Assembly: GCF_009856355.1 (NCBI RefSeq)
Contig: NZ_WMEW01000016.1
Coordinates: forward strand, 1-64,000
Source: Halobacillus litoralis
Lineage (GTDB): Bacteria > Bacillota > Bacilli > Bacillales > Halobacillaceae
DNA length: 64,000 nt
Reading direction: 5' to 3'
Shown in pieces: positions 44,415 through 53,048 of the stretch. The notes under the pieces are model-generated. The model was not told the DNA's origin. It worked only from the letters and a program-made list of their open reading frames with translations, and ran no database searches. Each line of letters opens with the position of its first letter. Position 1 is the first letter of the stretch. Made by a program: the position numbers and the translations under genes.

Positions 44415-44482
44415 TTCTTTCCCTCCCTGAAAGCCAAACCAATCAACTTTCGTTCCGCTGATGACAAACTGTTCCAATCCTT

Positions 44483-44584
44483 CTAATCTCTATCCAGCCA
44501 CCATTTCACTATAAGAAAGAAAAGAATGAAGACAACGATGGCACTCCAATAATACCATTGAGGCACATGCTCAAACCCGTACAT
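44483..44584 (-). CDS. 33-residue membrane peptide
   Basis: Frame below usual size limits. Polar head MYGFEHVPQWYYW, one membrane helix (SAIVVFILFFLIV) and tail KWWLDRD. AGGGTGGTG lies about eight bases before the ATG. It sits between a tubby-like gene and the acetyltransferase gene in the same direction. Amphipathic aromatic belts at both helix ends look like selection for a membrane peptide. No homologue is recalled. Confidence 0.5.
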   Translation of the reverse strand: MYGFEHVPQWYYWSAIVVFILFFLIVKWWLDRD

Positions 44585-44631
44585 ATATACACCACCCTGA
44601 CAGATTTATAGATTCGGACTCCACGTACCTT

Positions 44632-45225
44632 TTAAGCATTATGTAACTGATCAAACACGATGACCGGGATCATCAGGATCAACAACTGCTGAAATTCTGA
44701 CAGAGCACTGTCGTTGGCAATCTCATAATGATCCATCGACGTTAAAGCTTCCTTTGTTGTCGGATAAGGGATGGAGCGCTTTTTGATGGTCGAAAGCTTA
44801 AAGGCAGGGTCCCCTTCTGCATATACCACAAAGACCAGTGATCCATTCCTTCCCTCCGCCGTAAGGAGCAGCCTGCCCGCTGTATCCCGGACGCTCAACC
44901 GCTGAGAACTGAATTTCAATTTCTGCTCAAGGACGGCCATCCAATTCCCGTGCTGATCAAAAAGGTCGACCTTTTGGTTGAGTCCCCTTTTTTTACGAAA
45001 GGCAGCCAGTGGCTCTGCTTTAGCGTTGGTGACACAGAAGTTCTTACTGGATAGAAAATGCAAGCTGACCAACTGAAGCAGCTGATCCTTCCAGCTGGAC
45101 GCTGATTCAACGGTTTCCTCAACCATACCGATCAATGTCTCTCCTGATCGAATGGTAAACTGCTGCTTCTGACTTTTGTAAAGAGATTGCGGCTTAACTT
45201 CCAGTCTGCTGTGGACGGTAAACAC
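44632..45225 (-). CDS. tubby C-terminal-like (LURP-one-related) protein, short form
   Basis: A 197-residue protein of beta-strand pattern with repeated units such as KVDLFDQHGNWMAVLEQK and QRLSVRDTAGRLLLTAEGRNGSLV, which fit the tubby/LURP-one barrel, and a C-terminal hydrophobic segment (LLILMIPVIVFDQL) that may bind membrane. Function unknown; related domains bind phosphoinositides or act as scramblases. Start GTG at 45225 with GGAAGGGAACG upstream. A second tubby-like gene lies at 47574. Confidence 0.6.
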   Translation of the reverse strand: MFTVHSRLEVKPQSLYKSQKQQFTIRSGETLIGMVEETVESASSWKDQLLQLVSLHFLSSKNFCVTNAKAEPLAAFRKKRGLNQKVDLFDQHGNWMAVLEQKLKFSSQRLSVRDTAGRLLLTAEGRNGSLVFVVYAEGDPAFKLSTIKKRSIPYPTTKEALTSMDHYEIANDSALSEFQQLLILMIPVIVFDQLHNA

Positions 45226-45252
45226 GAAAACGTTCCCTTCTTTCCTTCTGTT

Positions 45253-45465
45253 TTAATAATTCTCTGATGTATTCTTTCGATCCTTCATAAAATCATCGAT
45301 GACCCACCTGGAGAAGGCAGCAGCAACAGCTGTCCCTGCAATCTCCTTCTACCCGCCATCAAACCATGAAAAGACAACCTGAAAGAACGTCAGACCAACA
45401 ATCATCCATATGAAAAATCGGAGATAATTCTTTACGATCCCACCTCCTGAATCGGACCTATCCAT
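45253..45465 (-). pseudogene. small membrane protein gene with lost start and in-frame TAG
   Basis: The frame from codon ATC at 45438 reads IVKNYLRFFIWMIVGLTFF and continues to SWFDGG, then TAG (45349), then the same frame reads on as KEIAGTAVAAAFSRWVIDDF to TAA at 45253. GGAGGTGG stands seven bases before GTA/ATC but no start codon follows; the only in-frame ATG (45465) lacks a ribosome site. A single 60-residue, two-helix protein seems to have decayed through a start-codon change and a nonsense change. Recoding is a less likely reading. Confidence 0.5.
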
Positions 45466-45516
45466 TATTTCAAAAAAATACCACACCCTCAATGCGGGAA
45501 TCGAAAAACAGTATAA

Positions 45517-45543
45517 AACCCCCGGCAGCTGATGCCGGAGGTC
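45517..45543 (-). terminator. terminator
   Basis: CCTCCGGCA and TGCCGGGGG arms; GTTTTATAC follows on the minus strand. It ends the 72-residue gene. Confidence 0.8.
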
Positions 45544-45547
45544 TGAG

Positions 45548-45766
45548 TTAAGACGCATGGGTTTCAAATCCATATAAGTAATTCACGAGCTTGTCATAAT
45601 CTTCATCCGAAGAACACTCAATCTGCAGGTCAATGAAGGCCATTACAATGTCTTCCTGTTCAAATGGAAAGTGACTGTTATCGACGTTTGAGAGAATATC
45701 CCGATTGGACAGCCCCTTATTTCTTAATACATCAACCGTCTGTTCCATAGAAAATGCGCCGGACAT
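45548..45766 (-). CDS. small acidic protein of unknown function (72 residues)
   Basis: Soluble, acidic, helical pattern: MSGAFSMEQTVDVLRNKGLS, then ILSNVDNSHFPFEQEDIVMAFIDLQ and a C-terminal CSSDEDYDKLVNYLYGF. GGAGGAATGCATC precedes the ATG at 45766. It has its own terminator. No family recognised. Confidence 0.65.
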   Translation of the reverse strand: MSGAFSMEQTVDVLRNKGLSNRDILSNVDNSHFPFEQEDIVMAFIDLQIECSSDEDYDKLVNYLYGFETHAS

Positions 45767-45879
45767 GATGCATTCCTCCTCCATCATACTTGAGTTTCTA
45801 TAAGTGGCAGGACAATCCTGTCCTGCTCCTCTATTTATTCGACATGGAGAAGGAGAATTCCTCTTCTAAACGCCCGTCA

Positions 45880-47295
45880 TCACACAGGACCCCAGTTGAT
45901 GACAACACCGATGGAGAGCATCACGACAGCAATGACCACCCAGATCAGCATCAAGGGAAGCATCCACTTCGCCCACTTGATCCAAGGAACTCCCGCAACA
46001 GCCAGACTTGCCATTAACGGACCAGACGTCGGGAAGATGCTGTTCGTAAACCCGTCCCCGAATTGATAGGCCTGCACGGCAACCTGGCGGGTAATTCCAA
46101 CCATATCTGCGAGCGGGGACAGAATCGGCATGGCAATCATCGCCTGCCCGCTTCCTGACGGGACGAGGAAATTGAGAACACCGTTCGCCGCAAACATGCC
46201 GAGAGCAGCCGTGACGGGGGTGAGTTCCTGCAGGGGAACCGACAGGGCGTGGACAGCTGTATCGAGAATCTTTGCGTTCTCCATGACAATGAGAACGGCC
46301 CGGGCGACCCCGATGATCAAGGCTCCGTATACGAGCTTCTGACATCCATCGAGAAACGTCAGCGCCAGTTTATTGTAATCCATACCAGCAATGATGCCTG
46401 CTCCAAGGCCGATCACAATAAAGAAGGCGGACATATGGTTGATCGTCCAGGAAAACTGGATGGTAGCGTAAATGAAAAAGGCAAGACAGGCGCCGACAAA
46501 ACCAAGCAGCCATTTATGCCGGGTGGTGAAAGGGGCCTGCAGCCCCCCTTTTTCCTCCCCTTCATCCAGGACACCCATTAAGCTTTTGGAGGGATCATGC
46601 AGCAGCTTCTTCGCATATCTCCACGTATAAGCAATCGTTGCACCGACGATGACGACGAAAGCCGTCATTCTTAACGCCATGCCGGAAAACAACGGAATGT
46701 CGGCAATCGACTGGGCAATACCGACGGTGTAAGGGTTCAGGAAGCCTACGTTAAACCCGGCAAACGTCGCACCGAACGTAATCGATACCGCGACAATCGC
46801 ATCCAGCTTCAATGCCCGGGCAATGATGACTCCGATCGCAACAAACGGAATGACCGCGTTCGCTATAACACCGACGGCTCCGCCGATAGCAAACAATGTG
46901 GAGACAACAGCAATAAGCCAGAACTCTTTTCCACGGGTCAGGTGGACCGCTCTCAGAATACCTCCCTTAACCGCGCCTGAGCGTTCGACGACTTCAAAGG
47001 CTCCACCGGCAAACAAGACTAAAAAGATCATTCCGGCGGACTGGATCATCCCTTCCTGAAGCGCCATAAAAATGTCCATAAATCCGGCCGGTGACCCGTC
47101 AGCGGCACCAAAAGTGCCTGGAACGACGCGTTCCACCCCATCCACCGTTTCCCGCTCAAACGTTCCGGCGGGGACGAAATAGGTTGCAATGGCTGCTGCA
47201 AGGAGAACGGCAAATAAAATGACGTACGTATCCGGCATTTCCCACCGGCGCTTTTTCTCATGCTGCATCTCTGTCTTCTCTGCTGGTACACTCAT
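45880..47295 (-). CDS. yfcC: YfcC family (C4-dicarboxylate anaerobic carrier type) transporter
   Basis: A 471-residue carrier with about 12 helices. PAGTFERETVDGVERVVPGT is the usual extracytoplasmic loop, and GVLNFLVPSGSGQAMIAMPIL and DGFTNSIFPTSGPLMASL are the paired re-entrant signatures. Substrates of YfcC proteins are uncertain (amino acids, peptides or dicarboxylates). A good promoter lies about 85 bp upstream. The ATG is 12 bases after AGGAGG, longer than usual, but no better start is in frame. Confidence 0.88.
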   Translation of the reverse strand: MSVPAEKTEMQHEKKRRWEMPDTYVILFAVLLAAAIATYFVPAGTFERETVDGVERVVPGTFGAADGSPAGFMDIFMALQEGMIQSAGMIFLVLFAGGAFEVVERSGAVKGGILRAVHLTRGKEFWLIAVVSTLFAIGGAVGVIANAVIPFVAIGVIIARALKLDAIVAVSITFGATFAGFNVGFLNPYTVGIAQSIADIPLFSGMALRMTAFVVIVGATIAYTWRYAKKLLHDPSKSLMGVLDEGEEKGGLQAPFTTRHKWLLGFVGACLAFFIYATIQFSWTINHMSAFFIVIGLGAGIIAGMDYNKLALTFLDGCQKLVYGALIIGVARAVLIVMENAKILDTAVHALSVPLQELTPVTAALGMFAANGVLNFLVPSGSGQAMIAMPILSPLADMVGITRQVAVQAYQFGDGFTNSIFPTSGPLMASLAVAGVPWIKWAKWMLPLMLIWVVIAVVMLSIGVVINWGPV

Positions 47296-47380
47296 ATACG
47301 ATACAATCCTCCTGAATATGTATTCATAGCTTTTCTTTCATCCTATGAAATGTAAAGATTTCCTGAAATGGATGGTGTAT

Positions 47381-47409
47381 AGTATATAAGTTCTATTGAA
47401 TATTTGCAA
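47381..47409 (-). promoter_or_regulatory. sigma-A promoter of yfcC
   Basis: Minus strand: -35 TTGCAA (47404-47409), 17-bp spacer, -10 TATACT (47381-47386). Confidence 0.7.
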
Positions 47410-47573
47410 AATTGAAAAGAAACAAAAACTTGATCCCTGCTGCGTTCCTGCTCTTTTTCCAGGACTTTCGTGCGAAAAAAACCGCCGATTCATAAAGATC
47501 AGCGGGTCCTTTGCAGGAGGAACCAACAGAGGACCTCCCTCCTATTTTCTTAAATTACAGTACGAAAGCGTTT

Positions 47574-48386
47574 TTATTTGCGCAGACTGCGCTCGATGAA
47601 TAAAAAGCACACCGTTCCAACCAACAGTGTCTTGTTTTCTGCGGGGAGCGAGTCGGACAACTCCACGATATCATTGTCGATATCACGAAAAACACGGGTA
47701 TATTCTACAGGAAAGCGTCCGTTATAAAAATGAGCCCATGTGTGTCCCGTTTCATCCTTTAGTGTGAAATCCCCTGAAAACCCGGAAGCGTGAACGCTTA
47801 AAATCTCCTGCCCATGTGATTTCTTCATCATGCCCTTCATATGAATAAGGCTTTTGAATTCCTTTTGTATGTACGAGCCCACCTTTTCTTCCCTGTCGTT
47901 ATTAATCGTTACCACCGTTTCCTTAAACCCCTGCCTGTGCAGGGAAAATAACGGCCTGCCTTCATTGGAGTAAAAACGAAACGTGCAGGGGACAAAGGAA
48001 AGAAAAGAAGATCGGAAGGCGACTAGCGGACGGCTCCACCACGTCAGATGATCCACTTTCAACATGCCGATATAAGCCCCGTTTTTCTCAAAAACAAGGA
48101 GCCTCGGATACAGGCCTGCATCCGGCTGAATGACGAGATGATCCAGTTCAGTTAAAGAGCGGCGCGAATCGGATATCTCCATATCTTTCACTTTGTTGTA
48201 CTTCCTTCGACTGGAAAGCGCAATGACCATCAGCAGGAGGATCGGAAAAAGAAAAGCTGCCGTTTCCATCCACTCCTCTGTTCCTTCCGGCGCCATGAAA
48301 ACAATCGATACGGCCGTTACTAGAAGCACGAGGCCTAAAAGGACGCTGGCTGTCCGCTCCCTTCTTTTATACATATCCGCAATCAT
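47574..48386 (-). CDS. membrane-anchored tubby C-terminal-like protein
   Basis: A 270-residue protein with two N-terminal membrane helices (about 15-33 and 42-58) and a beta-rich domain (about 80-245): LLVFEKNGAYIGMLKVDH, CTFRFYSNEGRPLFSLHRQG and DFTLKDETGHTWAHFYNG resemble the strand-turn units of tubby/LURP-one folds. A last hydrophobic segment ends the protein. Function unknown. ATG 48386 follows AAAGGGGTGCTTGT. It lies on the far side of yfcC from the shorter tubby-like gene. Confidence 0.6.
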   Translation of the reverse strand: MIADMYKRRERTASVLLGLVLLVTAVSIVFMAPEGTEEWMETAAFLFPILLLMVIALSSRRKYNKVKDMEISDSRRSLTELDHLVIQPDAGLYPRLLVFEKNGAYIGMLKVDHLTWWSRPLVAFRSSFLSFVPCTFRFYSNEGRPLFSLHRQGFKETVVTINNDREEKVGSYIQKEFKSLIHMKGMMKKSHGQEILSVHASGFSGDFTLKDETGHTWAHFYNGRFPVEYTRVFRDIDNDIVELSDSLPAENKTLLVGTVCFLFIERSLRK

Positions 48387-48518
48387 ACAAGCACCCCTTT
48401 CCATTCCCTGTACGTGTTGGAAAAAGCATGGGTTTCAATCTTTTAAGGATGAATGAGTACCTGAATGGATCTGTTGCTGTTATAATGTACTTTTGCACAG
48501 GAAAGAAAGGGGTAACCT

Positions 48519-49751
48519 ATGAAAAAAATCTGGCAGTTATACAAACATTCTTCTTTTCTATTAAAAATGACCATTGGATTCATCCTTGGTATTGCCGCAG
48601 GTATTATTGTCGGACCGGAGATGGAAGTGGTCAAACCGCTGGGGACCATTCTCATCAACCTCCTCAACCTGATTGCCGTTCCCGTCATTTTTCTGACGGT
48701 CGTACTGGCCATTAATGAAATCAGTCCGAAACACCTCGGGCGGCTTGGTGGTAAGCTGCTCGGGTACTACGGGATAACGACAGCGGCCGCCGTGTTGATC
48801 GGGGTCGGGCTTGCGCTGTGGATCAACCCGGGGACAGGACTCTCGCTTCCCGACGCTGACGTGGAAAAGCCGGAGACTCCGGGATTCTCTGATGTCCTGT
48901 TGAATATTGTTCCGAACAACTTGTTTCAGGCGTTTTCCTCCGGCGAACTGATGGGCATCCTTTTTCTCGCAGTCATCATTGGTTTGACGCTGTCGATCAT
49001 GCGTTTCCGCGGAACGGAGGAGCACAAGGAATACGGCGCTCTACTGTACCGGTTCTTCCGTGCTGCAAATGAAATGTTCTTCCTGCTGTTGAAAGGGATT
49101 CTCCTTTACGCACCTATTGGAATCTTCGCTATTGGGGCTTCCACATTTGCAACACAGGGATGGGAAACCTTCCAATCGCTGTTTGCATTCACCGGTGTTT
49201 TCTACTTAGGCGTCGCACTCCTCTGGATTTTCGTCTATACCGGTTTTCTCATGTACGCCAAAGTGAACATCAAACAATTTTTCAGCCGGACAAAAGATGC
49301 TTACGTGACCGCCTTTTTCACCTCCAGCAGTATTGCATCCCTGCCGGTAGCGGTTGAAGCGGCTAAAAAAGCCGGGATATCCGAGCGAACGGCCCACTTT
49401 TCCCTTCCTATCGGAGCGGTGTTCAATTCCGATGGCGGAGCTCTCCGTATGGGTGTTTCGATCGTCTTTGCCGCAAACATCACAGGGCTGGATCTCTCAG
49501 CGGTTGATTTTATTACGATTGTCGCTGTCGGCACGCTGCTTTCCATAGGAACAGCGGGCATTCCGGCAGCAGGACTCGTCACCTTGTCGGCGGTGTTGAC
49601 AATGTTCAACCTGCCCCTTGAAATTGTCGCCCTCATCGCCGGCGTTGACGTACTGATCGGCATGGCCGGGACAGCCTCCAACGTGCTTGGTGATATCGTC
49701 GGATCCGCCGTCGTTGATAAAAAAGAAAAGAATTCCAATCAGGCAGCATGA
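48519..49751 (+). CDS. dicarboxylate/amino acid:cation symporter (SDF family)
   Basis: A 410-residue GltP/DctA-type symporter: eight helices plus two hairpins. Core motifs TAFFTSSSIASLPVAVEAA (hairpin 1), GAVFNSDGGALRMGVSIVFAA and GIPAAGLVTLSAVL, and GVDVLIGMAGTASNVLGD at the last helix. It imports glutamate, aspartate or C4-dicarboxylates with Na+ or H+; the substrate cannot be fixed. AAAGGGGTAACCT precedes the ATG. Confidence 0.9.
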   Translation: MKKIWQLYKHSSFLLKMTIGFILGIAAGIIVGPEMEVVKPLGTILINLLNLIAVPVIFLTVVLAINEISPKHLGRLGGKLLGYYGITTAAAVLIGVGLALWINPGTGLSLPDADVEKPETPGFSDVLLNIVPNNLFQAFSSGELMGILFLAVIIGLTLSIMRFRGTEEHKEYGALLYRFFRAANEMFFLLLKGILLYAPIGIFAIGASTFATQGWETFQSLFAFTGVFYLGVALLWIFVYTGFLMYAKVNIKQFFSRTKDAYVTAFFTSSSIASLPVAVEAAKKAGISERTAHFSLPIGAVFNSDGGALRMGVSIVFAANITGLDLSAVDFITIVAVGTLLSIGTAGIPAAGLVTLSAVLTMFNLPLEIVALIAGVDVLIGMAGTASNVLGDIVGSAVVDKKEKNSNQAA

Positions 49752-49791
49752 AAAAACCGGACTTGATTTTCCATCAAGTCCGGTTTTTTTC
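49750..49791. terminator. bidirectional terminator
   Basis: AAAAAACCGGACTTGAT and its complement around TTTCC. Confidence 0.92.
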
Positions 49792-49956
49792 GACTTCTCT
49801 GCGGCCCCACTTCCATTTGACCACAGTCCACCATACAGCCAGTCCAATAGTCATAAAGAAAGCCATTTCATAAATAAAGGTGTTCTCATATCCGGTCAGA
49901 TAAAGAACAAGACAGATGATTAATCCTACAAGTGCTGCTGCCTGCAGCCTTCTCAT
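49774..49956 (-). CDS. small membrane protein (60 residues)
   Basis: Two membrane helices (about 5-22 and 29-47) followed by a basic tail KWKWGRREVEKNRT. AAGGATGATGAATA precedes the ATG. Its end overlaps the terminator of the converging symporter gene. Family not recognised. Confidence 0.6.
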   Translation of the reverse strand: MRRLQAAALVGLIICLVLYLTGYENTFIYEMAFFMTIGLAVWWTVVKWKWGRREVEKNRT

Positions 49957-50006
49957 TATTCATCATCCTTTTTGTGAATAAGTTTCACCCGAAGCCCGGC
50001 TGCGAG

Positions 50007-50207
50007 TTACTTTAAGTTCTCTGGTTCATCGGCATACCATTCCACAAAGCCGCAGTCTGTGCAGACCACGGGGTTGATGCGTGCATGCTTTTTGTTTGAA
50101 AACAACTTCTTTCCTTTTTCGTTTTTCACCATCAGGCCCCCAAGCCCTTGATCCACATAACAGACTTCCTTCTGTCCACCACAATGAATACAATCGTTTG
50201 TTCTCAT
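50007..50207 (-). CDS. zinc-ribbon protein (66 residues)
   Basis: Two CxxC pairs, CIHCGGQKEV and CTDCGFVEW, about 40 residues apart, form a rubredoxin-like zinc ribbon; KKLFSNKKHARINPVV lies between. AAAGGGGGCGTACG precedes the ATG at 50207; the longer upstream frame has no site. Such proteins may bind nucleic acid or other proteins; the role here is unknown. Confidence 0.7.
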   Translation of the reverse strand: MRTNDCIHCGGQKEVCYVDQGLGGLMVKNEKGKKLFSNKKHARINPVVCTDCGFVEWYADEPENLK

Positions 50208-50343
50208 CGTACGCCCCCTTTGTTCACCCTGCTCATCTCTACGAATGGACAGAGGCAGATGTTTCATAAACGGACGCAGGGATGAAGCTGTACCCGCATA
50301 AGATTTCCTCTTCCTTATATAAGAAGGGAAGAGAAGGAAATCC

Positions 50344-50481
50344 CTATGATTCATCCTTTAGGTTTGTGTTCCCTTCCTGAATGTGTTTCAAAATCTGTTC
50401 ATTGGTTTTGTTCAATTTCCGCAGCTGTAATTCAATGGATAGAATCGTGATGACAATGACTGCAATAAGCAGTAGACCCAT
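50344..50481 (-). CDS. 45-residue membrane-anchored peptide with helical tail
   Basis: ATG at 50481 lies about ten bases after GAGAGG. One membrane helix (GLLLIAVIVITILSIELQL) is followed by a charged, coiled-coil-like segment (RKLNKTNEQILKHIQEGN). This pattern is common among small Bacillales membrane proteins. It lies 34 bp after the hydrolase gene in the same direction and so may belong to its transcript. No annotated relative is recalled. Confidence 0.55.
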   Translation of the reverse strand: MGLLLIAVIVITILSIELQLRKLNKTNEQILKHIQEGNTNLKDES

Positions 50482-50515
50482 AAAAAAACGTCCTCTCAAG
50501 TGAATGACACGTCTG

Positions 50516-51250
50516 TCACTGTACTTTTTGGAAACTCCCTATCGGATAACTCTCTAAAAACTGTTTTAAAAACGTGTTGTACTCCTCCGGCTTCTGCTGA
50601 TGGACTAAATGGGAGGCAAACGGGAGGACCGCTCCATGAACCGGCTTATGAATGCTTTTGTATTTCATAACAGCGGCTGTCTCCAGCTCATTTTCTTCCC
50701 CTGCTATACAAAGAACCGGAGCACTCACCCCGTCCAAGTCCTTTGTATAGGAAAAAGGATACCAACTCTCATCCTGGGCCAGGTCCAACAGCTTCCCCCA
50801 GTCCGGTCCGTGCCGTTCTGTAAAATACTGTGTTACGTCTTCATCATGGCGCAGCTGCCTTTGAAAAGCCGCTTCTTCCTTATGAATGTCAGACCAATCC
50901 TCCGGCTTGTCCGCCATGATCCCGGACACCGTCAACGTAGCTGCATACTCAGGAAACTTTTTTACAAAGACGACGGCAGCGAGCGCCCCCATCGAAGCCC
51001 CTGCGAGGTGTACCTGTTTTAAATGTAAATGGTCCAGGGTATCTTTTATATCCCCGGCGCATGCTTCAAAATAATTACGAAGATCATCACTCATGGATTT
51101 TCCATGGCCTCTTAAATCCAGAGCGATGACACACATGTTGGATTTCAGTGCTTCCCGCTGTTCCACAAAATCCTGTTCTCCGGTCTCAAGCCCCGCATGA
51201 AGAAAAACAACAGGATCTCCCTTTCCTTCTATAATTGAATGCAGAATCAT
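50516..51250 (-). CDS. alpha/beta hydrolase
   Basis: A 244-residue alpha/beta-fold hydrolase. Oxyanion loop VFLHAGLETGEQDF, DLRGHGKS, nucleophile elbow LAGASMGALAA (Ser) and His in FASHLVHQ make a complete core; the acid is expected near CIAGEENELE. Substrate unknown. ATG 51250 follows GGAAGGGGGCATGTT; upstream codons to 51280 contain this site. Confidence 0.85.
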   Translation of the reverse strand: MILHSIIEGKGDPVVFLHAGLETGEQDFVEQREALKSNMCVIALDLRGHGKSMSDDLRNYFEACAGDIKDTLDHLHLKQVHLAGASMGALAAVVFVKKFPEYAATLTVSGIMADKPEDWSDIHKEEAAFQRQLRHDEDVTQYFTERHGPDWGKLLDLAQDESWYPFSYTKDLDGVSAPVLCIAGEENELETAAVMKYKSIHKPVHGAVLPFASHLVHQQKPEEYNTFLKQFLESYPIGSFQKVQ

Positions 51251-51520
51251 AACATGCCCCCTTCCCTGAGGATCGTCCATCCTTCATGAACAACCTCCAT
51301 TTCATTCTCCTCATAAAAATAATAACATAGTTTTCCAAATAAGGAGATTTGCACAAGATCAGCCGGACATATGAAGGGGTATCCCCCCATATTTTTACAT
51401 AGGTAAATTTAACCACACATCAGATGAGCAGTTTCCTTCTCTTTTCTCACTAAGGGCTTCTATAATAAGAAATGAAACACCGGAAACACATCATTTCTAC
51501 TATTGACATAGGAGGTTATC

Positions 51521-52273
51521 ATGATGAGTAAAGTGGCAATTGTTACAGGAGGCAGCATGGGTCTCGGCCGTTCCGCTGCACTGAGACTGGCAGAAGAAGG
51601 TGTCAACATTTCCGTCGTTGATGTCAACGAGGAAGCTGGAGAGGAAACCGTCAAACTGGTCAAAGAAATCGGTCCCGACGCGATTTTTGTACAGGCAGAC
51701 GTTTCCAAAGCGGCAGAAGTGAAGAAGTATGTCGATGAAACCGTCGAGAAGTTCGGTACGATTGATTACTTTTTCAACAACGCCGGGATCTCCGGAAGCG
51801 GCAAGTATTACTTAGATACAGATATCGAAGAGATTGAAAAGATCATCAACATTAACTTAATGGGCAGCATGTACGGCATCCGCTATGTTGCGGAAGTAAT
51901 GATGAAAAATGGCGGCGGCGCCATCGTAAACACCGCATCCAGTGCAGGGGTCATCGGACAGACGACAGTTGTGACGTATTCCGCTACGAAACACGCCCTT
52001 GTAGGCATTACGAAGAGTATGGCGGCTGAGTATGCGAAGGACGGTCTCCGTATCAATGCGGTAGCTCCCGGTCCGACCGAAACCCAAATGGTCGCCTCCT
52101 ACTTTGAAGCGAACCCGGAAATGAAGAAAAGTGCAGAATCAGGGATTCCACAGCAGCGACTCGGAACTCCGGAAGAAGTGGCCGAGCTCGTCAACTTCCT
52201 GCTGACATCGAAAGCCCAGTATATCAACGGCGAAGTGATCCGCATCGACGGCGGCTTCACGAACGCAAAATAA
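51521..52273 (+). CDS. short-chain dehydrogenase/reductase
   Basis: A 250-residue classical SDR: cofactor loop TGGSMGLG, acidic VDVNEEAG (NAD preference), NNAGISGSG, catalytic Ser in NTASSAG, Tyr and Lys in YSATKHALVG, and C-terminal YINGEVIRIDGGF. Substrate unknown (3-oxoacyl, sugar or alcohol). AGGAGGTTATC precedes the first ATG. Monocistronic. Confidence 0.92.
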   Translation: MMSKVAIVTGGSMGLGRSAALRLAEEGVNISVVDVNEEAGEETVKLVKEIGPDAIFVQADVSKAAEVKKYVDETVEKFGTIDYFFNNAGISGSGKYYLDTDIEEIEKIININLMGSMYGIRYVAEVMMKNGGGAIVNTASSAGVIGQTTVVTYSATKHALVGITKSMAAEYAKDGLRINAVAPGPTETQMVASYFEANPEMKKSAESGIPQQRLGTPEEVAELVNFLLTSKAQYINGEVIRIDGGFTNAK

Positions 52274-52348
52274 GATCAAAGAAGGTAGTTATGAACAACT
52301 CTTCAACTATACAATGCTCGTATATGATAGTGAAAAGACAGCAGCTGA

Positions 52349-52633
52349 TTATTTCTTATCTTTCAGTTCTAATAGTATAGGTGCTGTATTTAGCAGGATA
52401 GACATGAATGTCAAAACCCATAATGCTCCTTCCATACCAGGAACGACATCCATTAAAGCAGCCCAGTCTTCCACCTCTACCCAACGGGAGACAAGGCTGT
52501 ATTCTGCACAAAGGGTTAATGCTGTAAATGATAACCCTGTCGCCATAGCAAGCTTGTAATCCTTTCCCGCTTTATACATATAGAGGTTTGTAAAAGTTGC
52601 GGCTATAGCTATAAACCCTAATATGATCCACAT
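52349..52633 (-). CDS. small membrane protein (94 residues)
   Basis: Three hydrophobic segments (about 2-18, 31-46 and 68-88) and a short charged end KDKK; CAEYSLVSRWVEVEDWAALMD links the last two. ATG 52633 follows GGGAGAGACCATT. No family recognised. It converges on the SDR gene without a clear terminator between. Confidence 0.65.
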   Translation of the reverse strand: MWIILGFIAIAATFTNLYMYKAGKDYKLAMATGLSFTALTLCAEYSLVSRWVEVEDWAALMDVVPGMEGALWVLTFMSILLNTAPILLELKDKK

Positions 52634-53048
52634 AATGGTCTCTCCCCTCTTGTTCATTTTTGTTGTGAAAAGTAAACCACCTGGAAATCAACCCATTTAA
52701 TGACAATCCACTCAGTACATTCCCCATTATTTCACCTCCTCCCCCCGCCATCAACCTTTCCATGGTCCATGTAACCGGAGTGATGTACATGAGAGAAAGT
52801 AAAAATTCTATACAGGAGGAAAGCTCCCTCCCCACGTATTCGTGTAACCTCCCATGGTGACAGACGCCCGCCTTCACCTAAAAGCATAGAATAGAGACAT
52901 CGTTTGTGAGTGGCGTCGATCGTAAGAGTGAACAAAGTCAAAAAACCTCCTCCTCCCTCATAGTGGAAGAAGAAGAGAAGGCACGTCCCGTCATACACAA
53001 AAAAAGCCCGCTGCCTGCGCAGCGGACTTCTTCTATAAGCGGACGTCC
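52634..53048. other. gap upstream of the small membrane gene
   Basis: About 415 bases. GGAGGTGAAATA-ATG near 52727 starts a 51-codon frame that overlaps the next gene and has poor coding character. A second GGAGG lies near 52960. The symporter terminator is at 52998-53029. Otherwise nothing is recognised; this may hold decayed small genes. Confidence 0.4.
52998..53029 (-). terminator. terminator of the second SDF symporter
   Basis: CCGCTGC and GCAGCGG arms around CTGC, with T7 on the minus strand. Confidence 0.85.

Noticed and set aside
47410..47573. Riboswitch-like structure upstream of yfcC
   Set aside because: Some GGTCCT/AGGACC pairing exists, but it lies upstream of the yfcC promoter and matches no known RNA class I can recall.
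52572..52727. 51-codon frame behind GGAGGTGAAATA
   Set aside because: Despite the good ribosome site it overlaps the start of the 94-residue gene and its composition is unlike a real protein; kept only as a possible decayed gene.
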